Shown piece after piece: positions 1-4,654 of a stretch of 5,033 nt of DNA (within the stretch, counting starts at the first letter, position 1; the number at the start of each line of letters is the position of its first letter). The DNA lies in assembly GCA_007128995.1 (NCBI GenBank), contig SKWJ01000271.1, positions 1-5,033 of the forward strand, in the 5' to 3' direction. The notes under the pieces are model-generated. The model was given only the letters and a program-made list of their open reading frames with translations, ran no database searches and was not told the DNA's origin. The translations under genes and the position numbers were made by a program. This DNA comes from Paracoccaceae bacterium. Its GTDB lineage: Bacteria; Pseudomonadota; Alphaproteobacteria; Rhodobacterales; Rhodobacteraceae.

Positions 1-39
1 AGGGGGCGAGCTAGCGATGTTATCTGCAAGTTCGGTCAT
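1..39 (-). CDS. Start of an unidentified gene coupled to the GntR regulator (partial, runs off the left edge)
   Basis: On the minus strand an ATG at 39-37 overlaps the TGA stop of the regulator gene (38-36) in the classic ATGA arrangement. The frame then stays open for all 13 codons to the window edge (MTELADNIASSPP). The four-base overlap suggests translational coupling and co-transcription with the regulator. Too little is visible to name a family. The open frame over 13 codons is weak evidence by itself; the ATGA overlap is the main support. It could be chance, in which case 1-35 is simply 3' flanking sequence. Confidence 0.4.
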   Translation of the reverse strand, partial: MTELADNIASSPP

Positions 40-728
40 GATCCAGCCAATCGCTGAATGATTGAGGCACGAACAGCATCAATATGGTCGGTGACGGCCC
101 GCGCAGCCGCTGTGCCATCCCCCGCGAGAAGGGCCTCGACAATAAGAAGATGTTCATTGCAGATCGACTCGAAACGTTCCGGCATCCGCTTCATCGAGAA
201 CATCCGCGTCCGTCGCCTCAGGTCTGCAACTATTTCGGCAGCCAGTCTGTTATCTGCCGCCTCGGCGACCAAGCGATGCAGATCGTCATCAGTGCCGAGA
301 TGATCCGGCACCGAAGGGTCGCCGTCCTGCAAGAGCCTTTTCAGCCGTTGACGCAGATTTTCCAGTTCTGTGCGCGCAATCCGCCCTGCGGCCTTGGCCG
401 ATGCGTCGGCTTCGAGCAAGCGGCGCAGTTGCAGCACCTCCATAAAATCCTCGACCGAAATATCTCGGACATACAACATCCCGGAGTCGCGCCGCACCAG
501 CACGCGCTCCCCCTCCAGTCGCCGTAACGCCTCGCGCAGCGGGGTACGTGAGACCTGTAGCTTGGTGGCGAGGCTGCGTTCGGGGATAATTTCGCCTGCA
601 CATAACTGACGCGACTCGATCAGATCGAGGACCGCATCATAAACTTGGTCGCCCAGACCACGCATTCCGTCTGTTTTGCCTAAATTTTCGGCGTTTTTAT
701 CAAGATCAGCTTCTGGATGTGACTTCAA
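36..728 (-). CDS. GntR family transcriptional regulator, FCD (FadR-type) effector domain
   Basis: This is a cytoplasmic DNA-binding regulator of 230 residues from the preferred TTG start at 728. The N-terminal winged helix (about residues 27-90) contains the hallmark SRTPLREALRRLE at 60-72. The C-terminal all-helical FCD domain (about 95-225) keeps the four residues that normally bind a metal: Asp147, His151, His193 and His215. Such domains usually sense carboxylic acids. The frame is open up to a TTG at 785, but that start would put the palindromic operator inside the gene. The TTG at 728 has a strong GGAGG five bases upstream and gives a normal family length. An ATG at 665 (209 residues) lacks a well-placed ribosome site. 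The gene is divergent from the transport and enzyme genes, which it probably controls together with itself. Whether it represses or activates cannot be read from the sequence. Confidence 0.93.
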   Translation of the reverse strand: MKSHPEADLDKNAENLGKTDGMRGLGDQVYDAVLDLIESRQLCAGEIIPERSLATKLQVSRTPLREALRRLEGERVLVRRDSGMLYVRDISVEDFMEVLQLRRLLEADASAKAAGRIARTELENLRQRLKRLLQDGDPSVPDHLGTDDDLHRLVAEAADNRLAAEIVADLRRRTRMFSMKRMPERFESICNEHLLIVEALLAGDGTAAARAVTDHIDAVRASIIQRLAGS

Positions 729-733
729 TGCCC

Positions 734-738
734 CCTCC
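734..738 (-). promoter_or_regulatory. Ribosome binding site that decides the regulator start
   Basis: The minus strand reads GGAGG here, inside a GGGAGGGGG run, five bases before the TTG at 728-726. Neither the TTG at 785 nor the ATG at 665 has a comparable site. This supports a 230-residue protein with an unusual TTG start, which fits low-level expression of a regulator. Confidence 0.65.
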
Positions 739-741
739 CGG

Positions 742-770
742 TTGGTAAAGTGTAATACATATGGTATACC
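742..770 (+). promoter_or_regulatory. Candidate sigma-70-type promoter for the binding-protein/enzyme genes
   Basis: TTGGTA (742-747) and TATACC (765-770) are separated by exactly 17 nt, each matching consensus at 4 of 6 positions. The -10 box lies within the TGGTATACCA palindrome, so regulator binding would block it. Initiation would leave a leader of roughly 125 nt before the ATG at 904. The assignment rests on spacing and overlap only. Confidence 0.35.
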
Positions 771-782
771 AGTGTTGTCCAA
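754..782 (-). promoter_or_regulatory. Candidate promoter for the regulator gene
   Basis: On the minus strand TTGGAC (782-777) and TGTATT (759-754) are 17 nt apart, with the palindrome inside the spacer. This would give a short leader before the GGAGG at 738-734 and fits autoregulation. The boxes are poor matches (3 and 4 of 6). TTGTTG (785-780) with TATGTA (761-756) and an 18-nt spacer is an alternative. Confidence 0.3.
762..771. promoter_or_regulatory. Palindromic GntR/FCD operator TGGTATACCA
   Basis: This is a perfect 10-bp palindrome in the divergent intergenic region. It has the TnGT...ACnA pattern typical of FadR-subfamily operators and matches the core of the E. coli UxuR/ExuR-type site. 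It lies 34 nt upstream of the preferred regulator start and about 130 nt upstream of the first binding-protein gene. Candidate promoters in both directions overlap it, so one bound dimer could control both transcripts. The palindrome is seen directly; the cognate regulator is inferred from position and family. Confidence 0.7.
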
Positions 783-844
783 CAAGGACTAACAATTTAC
801 TCTGGAGCTATCTGATCAGCAATGAAGGATCGCCAAAATAGCCT

Positions 845-881
845 GATTTGGTCGATTTTCACATATTTCGGCCTCCAAATC
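845..881 (+). repeat. 7-bp inverted repeat in the leader of the first binding-protein gene
   Basis: GATTTGG (845-851) and CCAAATC (875-881) are perfectly complementary across a 23-nt loop. A second, overlapping pair, TTGGTC (848-853) and GACCAA (885-890), uses nearly the same left arm. The element ends about ten bases before the GGGAG ribosome site at 893-897. It could be an RNA stem-loop or spaced half-sites for a regulator. The arms are short, so chance is possible. Confidence 0.3.
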
Positions 882-903
882 TGAGACCAACAGGGAGTAT
901 CCC

Positions 904-1854
904 ATGGGACGAAAACTGATGAGTGCCGCATTGGCGGTAACACTTACGCTAGCAGGGCCTGTTGCAGCGTTTCCAGACCGACCGATTGAAATCGTTGTTC
1001 CATTCAATGCGGGTGGCGGCACCGATATCATGGCACGCATTTTCGCCGAATATATGAGCGAGGAACTTGGGTCCTCAGTCGTGGTAGTTAATCGTCCAGG
1101 CGCGGGTGGAGAAGTCGGTATGGCAGCTGTCGCCGAAGCCGAACCCGACGGGCACATGTTGATCGTGATCAACACTCCCAATGTGCTGACGATCCCTACA
1201 GAGCGCCAGGCCCGTTTCACTTGGGAAAGCTTCGAGCTCATCGGAACGATTGCCGAAGACCCTGGAACCCTAAGCGTGCATGCTGACAGTTCGATCCAGA
1301 CGATCGAGGATCTCGTTGAAGCCGCCATGGCAGAGCCGGGCAGCGTAACCTACGGAACTGCCGGTGTCGGGTCGGCTGGCCACATTGCCGGGCTTCTGTT
1401 CGAGGCGGATGCAGGCATAGACCTACGCCACGTTCCCTATAGCGGAGCCTCTGAGGTGCGCACCGGCCTCCTAAACCGTGATCTGGATGTCGCAACTGCG
1501 AATCTTGGGGAAGCGTTGACGTTCGCTGACGGAAACCCCTGGCGCATCTTGGGTGTCATGACCACAGAGCGCGTTGGAACGGCCCCTGACCTGCCGACCT
1601 TCGCAGAGGCGGGTTATCCGGTCATCGGCGGATCATTGCGCGGCATCGGCGCCCCAGCAGGCACACCACCAGAGGCACTGGACGTGCTACGCGATGCCAT
1701 GGCGGCCGTTATGGCCGATCCTGAATTCATCTCGGCATCGGAAACTGCGAATGTTCCGCTTCGATATCTGACAGCCGATGCCTATGCGTCCGAACTGGCT
1801 TCAGTAGCAGAAAGCATCTCCGCTCTCTGGGCTGCCACACCATGGAGCGAATGA
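904..1854 (+). CDS. Tripartite tricarboxylate transporter substrate-binding protein (TctC/Bug family), copy 1
   Basis: This is a periplasmic receptor of 316 residues, the usual family length. It should bind a carboxylate or similar small anion and deliver it to a TctA/TctB membrane pair. A Sec signal peptide (residues 1-22) ends at PVAA before FPDRP. Family motifs follow in order: PFNAGGGTDIMAR (33-45), NRPGAGGE (63-70), YGTAGVGSAGH (150-160) and VPYSGA (177-182), then ANLGEALTF, PTFAEAGY and GGSLRG in the C-terminal half. The ATG at 904 has GGGAG six bases upstream and directly precedes the signal peptide. It is the first gene downstream of the operator. No tctA or tctB is visible, so it may be an orphan receptor or the permease lies outside. 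The ligand cannot be read from the sequence. The next gene is a close paralogue. Confidence 0.95.
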   Translation: MGRKLMSAALAVTLTLAGPVAAFPDRPIEIVVPFNAGGGTDIMARIFAEYMSEELGSSVVVVNRPGAGGEVGMAAVAEAEPDGHMLIVINTPNVLTIPTERQARFTWESFELIGTIAEDPGTLSVHADSSIQTIEDLVEAAMAEPGSVTYGTAGVGSAGHIAGLLFEADAGIDLRHVPYSGASEVRTGLLNRDLDVATANLGEALTFADGNPWRILGVMTTERVGTAPDLPTFAEAGYPVIGGSLRGIGAPAGTPPEALDVLRDAMAAVMADPEFISASETANVPLRYLTADAYASELASVAESISALWAATPWSE

Positions 1855-1872
1855 ACGCGCAAACAAGGTGCA

Positions 1873-1890
1873 GCGGCCTGAATGGGCCGC
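1873..1890 (+). other. GC-rich intercistronic hairpin between the two binding-protein genes
   Basis: GCGGCC (1873-1878) and GGCCGC (1885-1890) form a perfect 6-bp GC stem around a 6-nt loop. It lies 18 nt after the first stop and 44 nt before the next ATG. No T-run follows, so it is unlikely to be an intrinsic terminator. Hairpins like this often protect the 3' end of an abundant binding-protein message from decay. That role here is inference. Confidence 0.5.
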
Positions 1891-1934
1891 CGCGCAATTC
1901 CTATCATACTCCCGCACAACAGAGAGGGAAGACA

Positions 1935-2891
1935 ATGCAAGCAATCAAACGCGCAGGAATCGGTTTCGCCATGGCTTTCAGTCTGGCCACACCGGTATTG
2001 GCCGATTATCCTGAACAACCGATCACACTACTTGTCCCGTTCTCGGCGGGCGGAGGCACCGACATTACGGCCCGCACAGTTGCGAGATTCCTTGAAGAGG
2101 AATTTGGCACCACAGTCGCTGTGGTAAACCGCCCAGGTGCGGGTGGCGAGATCGCGCTCTCGGAACTCGCCGCAGCAGAGGCGGACGGCTACACTCTGGG
2201 CATCATCAATACCCCCGGCATTGTCACGATTCCCATCGAGCGTGACGTCCGGTTCAGCGTTGATGCGTTCGATTTCCTTGCCGGCATGGTAGAAGATCCG
2301 GCTACGATCAGCGTGCTTTCAACAAGTTCAATTGAAACCATCGCCGACCTAGTGGATGCTGCGCGCGAACGGCCCGATGAGATCACTGTCGGTACTCAGG
2401 GCATTGGATCAGCTGGGCATATCAGCCTGATGCTGCTGGAACAGGCAGCAGATGTCAGGTTCCGGCCAGTTCCCTACTCCGGGGCTGCTGATGCCAGAAC
2501 CGCCTTGCTTTCGGGCGATATCGAGGTCACTACGGCCAATCTGGGCGAGGCGCTGACATTCGCGGAAGGCAACCCGTGGCGGATTTTAGGTGTCATGTCG
2601 CCCGCGCGCTCCCCGATGGACGACACGCTGCCAACTTTTGCCGAGGCGGGGTATGACATCATTGGTGGGTCACTGCGCGGCTTTGGTGGTCCCGCTGGCA
2701 TGCCAGAAGATGTTGTGACCATGCTGGTCGAGGCACTGGGCAGAATCGCCGAAAACCCCGAGTTTCAGCAGGTTGCGGAAGAGACGAACCAACCCCTGCG
2801 CTTTGTGCCGCGTGACGAATACCTTGACTTTCTGGCTACATCCGAAAGGATTCATCGTGAACTGTGGGACGCGCGCCCCTGGACAGAATAA
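1935..2891 (+). CDS. Tripartite tricarboxylate transporter substrate-binding protein (TctC/Bug family), copy 2
   Basis: This is a periplasmic solute receptor of 318 residues, paralogous to the preceding gene. Aligned by eye, the two are alike along the whole mature chain, with roughly half the residues identical. Shared blocks include PFxAGGGTDI, NRPGAGGE, GSAGHI, TANLGEALTFA, GNPWRILGVM, PTFAEAGY and GGSLRG. The signal peptide (1-23) ends at PVLA before DYPEQP. The frame is open back to an ATG at 1842, which would overlap the upstream gene. However, the ATG at 1935 has GAGGG six bases upstream and starts at a normal signal peptide, whereas the 31-residue extension looks like translated spacer. 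Differences from copy 1 include NAGGG to SAGGG and IGAPAG to FGGPAG in the C-terminal domain. This may reflect a different ligand preference. Ligand unknown. Confidence 0.95.
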   Translation: MQAIKRAGIGFAMAFSLATPVLADYPEQPITLLVPFSAGGGTDITARTVARFLEEEFGTTVAVVNRPGAGGEIALSELAAAEADGYTLGIINTPGIVTIPIERDVRFSVDAFDFLAGMVEDPATISVLSTSSIETIADLVDAARERPDEITVGTQGIGSAGHISLMLLEQAADVRFRPVPYSGAADARTALLSGDIEVTTANLGEALTFAEGNPWRILGVMSPARSPMDDTLPTFAEAGYDIIGGSLRGFGGPAGMPEDVVTMLVEALGRIAENPEFQQVAEETNQPLRFVPRDEYLDFLATSERIHRELWDARPWTE

Positions 2892-2907
2892 AAGTTTATA
2901 GCCATCA

Positions 2908-2941
2908 GGCCGAACTACGCTGTTCCGCGGCGGGCTCGGCC
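2908..2941 (+). other. Stem-loop just downstream of the second binding-protein gene
   Basis: GGCCGA (2908-2913) pairs with TCGGCC (2936-2941), a perfect 6-bp stem over a 22-nt loop that contains the self-complementary CCGCGG. It begins 17 nt after the TAA stop. No T-run follows, so it is more likely an mRNA-stabilising or processing structure than a terminator. Confidence 0.35.
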
Positions 2942-2944
2942 AAA

Positions 2945-3017
2945 CCCTGCACTTGGAAAAGCACTGAGGCACTTCGTATCAGCGTCGGCCATTGTTGGGC
3001 CATTTTTTTGTGCAGGG
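2945..3017 (+). repeat. 8-bp inverted repeat enclosing a T-run in the leader of the enzyme genes
   Basis: CCCTGCAC (2945-2952) is perfectly complementary to GTGCAGGG (3010-3017). After one mismatch the pairing continues for two more A-T pairs (2942-2943 with 3019-3020). The 57-nt interior holds the weak hairpin and T-run at 2987-3009, plus three copies of GCACT starting at 2949, 2961 and 2969. It may be a folded leader RNA or paired protein-binding sites. Confidence 0.4.
2987..3009 (+). terminator. Weak intrinsic terminator-like or attenuator-like hairpin
   Basis: GGCC (2987-2990) and GGCC (2998-3001) form a 4-bp stem over a 7-nt loop. Seven T residues follow at 3003-3009. The stem is short for an efficient terminator, so it could be a leaky stop that lowers expression of the enzyme genes relative to the binding proteins. 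No obvious promoter follows before the ATG at 3053, so partial read-through is the simplest reading. Confidence 0.35.
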
Positions 3018-3052
3018 CTTACACCATACCAAGAAGCCGAAGGAAACGCTCC

Positions 3053-3835
3053 ATGCGCACAGATACCGTCACTTATGCCGACATTGCCAAATATCTTGAA
3101 ACCGAAGACACAATCCTTGTTCCAGTTGGCGCGGTAGAGCAATACGGCCCCCATCTTGCGACCGGAACAGAATTACGTCTGTGCGAAAAGATTGCAACCG
3201 AGGTTGGTGATATCACCGGGCTGGCGGTAGCTCCGATCGTGCCATTCAATTACTCGGTGATGTTTGTGGATTACCCCGGAACGATGACCTGTGAGATGGC
3301 CACGATCAACGCTTATATCGGTGAAGTCTGTCACGGCCTAGCGGAACAAGGCTTCCGGCGCTTCTTTTTCATCAATATCCATGCTGGATCTCTAGGCCCG
3401 CTTGAAAGCGTTTCCCGCTCTCTGCGCGCGCGCTGGGGCGCGTTCGGGGGGCTGATCGATGTCTTTTCGATCATGCGGGACGTTGGCGGCGTTGAATACA
3501 CCACCAAGCAGGCCCCCACAGGCCATGCCTCGGAAATGGTTACATCGGTTGCGCTGCATGTCTGCCCGGAACTTGTTTTCATGGATCGCGTCCAGCCCCC
3601 GCCCACGCCGCTCCGGCCCTTTGTGGATGGCGTTCGCACTGTATCAAGCGGCAAAGTGGCGATGGGCGCATCCAGCTTTGCAGTCTTTTCCAACATCCGC
3701 GACTACACGCCGCTGGGCATGCAGGGCGATGCATCTGCCGCCAATGCAGAACAGGGGAGGGTCGTGTGGGAGGCTGCGTGCAGCTACATCGCGGATGCAG
3801 CAGCCAAGTTCAGCCGCATGACCGTAGAAGATTAA
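3053..3835 (+). CDS. Creatininase-family protein (creatinine amidohydrolase-like) with altered metal site
   Basis: This cytoplasmic protein of 260 residues has the length and motif order of the creatininase family, whose members are mostly dinuclear-metal amidohydrolases. PVGAVEQYGPHLATGTE (residues 24-40) matches the family block usually written PxGxxEQHGPHLPxxTD. INIHAGS (107-113) replaces the usual NGHGGN or NGHYEN. GHASEMVTS, about 55 residues further on, replaces HAGExETS. Compared with creatininase, Glu29 and His110 are kept, but the metal His is Tyr31, the bridging Asp is Glu40, and the second Glu region is changed. It may bind metal differently or act on an unusual substrate. The ATG at 3053 has AAGGA upstream; the longer frame from 2864 overlaps the previous gene and reads through spacer. 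The aldolase gene follows after 8 nt, so the two are surely co-transcribed. Family call is good; substrate unknown. Confidence 0.85.
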   Translation: MRTDTVTYADIAKYLETEDTILVPVGAVEQYGPHLATGTELRLCEKIATEVGDITGLAVAPIVPFNYSVMFVDYPGTMTCEMATINAYIGEVCHGLAEQGFRRFFFINIHAGSLGPLESVSRSLRARWGAFGGLIDVFSIMRDVGGVEYTTKQAPTGHASEMVTSVALHVCPELVFMDRVQPPPTPLRPFVDGVRTVSSGKVAMGASSFAVFSNIRDYTPLGMQGDASAANAEQGRVVWEAACSYIADAAAKFSRMTVED

Positions 3836-3838
3836 GGA
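3833..3838 (+). promoter_or_regulatory. Ribosome binding site overlapping the upstream stop codon
   Basis: TAAGGA contains the TAA stop of the creatininase-family gene and sits five bases before the aldolase ATG at 3844. A ribosome ending the first gene is therefore positioned at the next start, which supports translational coupling. This favours ATG 3844 over the in-frame ATG at 3766. Confidence 0.65.
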
Positions 3839-3843
3839 TTAAA

Positions 3844-4629
3844 ATGAAAGAGAACGCTGTTCTGAAACTGTGGCGTGAAGGTAAAGCTGCCTTCGGGACA
3901 TGGGCCACGCTGGTAGATCACCCAAAATTCATGCGGCTCCTTGCAGCTGCGGGGATGGACTTTGTCGTACTGGAGATGGAACATAGCGATTTCACGATTT
4001 CGCAAGTTTCAACGCAGGTTCTGGTGGCGCGGGCAAGCGGGTTGACGCCCATCGTCCGGCCACCAGGTCATGCACCGCATGATCTGACCCGTGCGCTGGA
4101 TGCCGGGGCGCAGGGCTTGCTGCTGCCGTCGATTGACACACCGGATCAACTTGAACGCATCCTGCATGTGACGAAGTATCACCCACGCGGCGAACGAATC
4201 TTGAACTTGCGCGGTGCGCATACCGATTTTTTGCGGCTCGACGATCCGGTCGAACAGATAGCGCGCCTGAACGACGAAACCCTGACCATAGCGATGGTCG
4301 AAAGCAAGCGCAGCCTTGAGTCGTTGGCCGAGATCTGTGCGGTGGACGGGCTTGATGCAGTGATGATCGGCCCCGATGACCTGTCACAAAATCTTGGGGT
4401 TCCCGGCCGCCTAGGGGATCCGAAGATGATCGCCGCGACAGAGCATGTGATCTCGGTTTGCGACAAGGCCGGCGTGCCATGGGGCTTTTCCTGCCAGAAC
4501 CTAGAGGACGCACGAAAATGGCTGGATCGTGGCCTTCGCTGGATGCCTTTCGCCAATGACGCGGCGGTTCTTTTCAACACCTTTTCTGGCACCTCGGCCG
4601 CACTGAAGGCCCATGCGGGCCGAAACTGA
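3844..4629 (+). CDS. HpcH/HpaI family aldolase (class II, pyruvate-type)
   Basis: This cytoplasmic enzyme of 261 residues has the usual length for metal-dependent class II aldolases that split 4-hydroxy-2-oxo acids into pyruvate (or a related oxo acid) and an aldehyde. Relatives are HpaI (4-hydroxy-2-oxoheptanedioate) and GarL (2-dehydro-3-deoxyglucarate). Key positions are present: His47 in EMEHS (catalytic base), Arg72 in PIVRPPG, and metal ligands Glu153 in AMVESKRS and Asp179 in IGPDDLS. The DAGAQGLLLPSIDT block (86-99) also fits. The usual DxEHG reads EMEHS, so the Asp at that place is Glu44. The active site otherwise looks intact. Start ATG 3844 follows TAAGGA; the frame back to 3766 lies within the upstream gene. 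It sits between hydrolase-like and isomerase-like genes, suggesting a late cleavage step. Substrate is not predictable; a lyase for a thioester substrate is a less likely alternative. Confidence 0.91.
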   Translation: MKENAVLKLWREGKAAFGTWATLVDHPKFMRLLAAAGMDFVVLEMEHSDFTISQVSTQVLVARASGLTPIVRPPGHAPHDLTRALDAGAQGLLLPSIDTPDQLERILHVTKYHPRGERILNLRGAHTDFLRLDDPVEQIARLNDETLTIAMVESKRSLESLAEICAVDGLDAVMIGPDDLSQNLGVPGRLGDPKMIAATEHVISVCDKAGVPWGFSCQNLEDARKWLDRGLRWMPFANDAAVLFNTFSGTSAALKAHAGRN

Positions 4630-4654
4630 ACGACCAAATGACGGGAGAACGACC

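Noticed and set aside
822..884. Short open frame of 20 codons (MKDRQNSLIWSIFTYFGLQI) in the leader of the first binding-protein gene
   Set aside because: Considered as a leader peptide, but no ribosome site lies at a workable distance (GGAG at 803-806 is about 15 nt away). It shows no run of regulatory codons.
816..1328. 170-residue minus-strand open frame opposite the first binding-protein gene
   Set aside because: It lies antisense to a gene with clear family motifs and a signal peptide, has low-complexity Ser/Thr/Pro-rich composition and no recognisable domain. It is a shadow frame.
1842..1934. Upstream ATG extension of the second binding protein
   Set aside because: The 31 added residues do not resemble a signal peptide, overlap the previous gene and run through a hairpin. 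The ATG at 1935 has a good ribosome site and a normal signal sequence.
904..2891. Tandem similar genes considered as a recombinogenic DNA repeat or assembly duplication
   Set aside because: The copies are similar at protein level, but codons differ throughout and no long identical DNA tract is visible. This is old paralogy, not an artefact.
2864..3052. N-terminal extension of the creatininase-family frame to 2864
   Set aside because: It overlaps the previous gene, reads through the hairpin-rich spacer and gives a Cys/Arg-rich tail absent from the family.
3992..4513. 173-residue minus-strand open frame opposite the aldolase gene
   Set aside because: It is Arg/Ser/Pro-rich, as expected for the complement of GC-rich coding sequence. 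The plus strand carries an aldolase with all catalytic residues.
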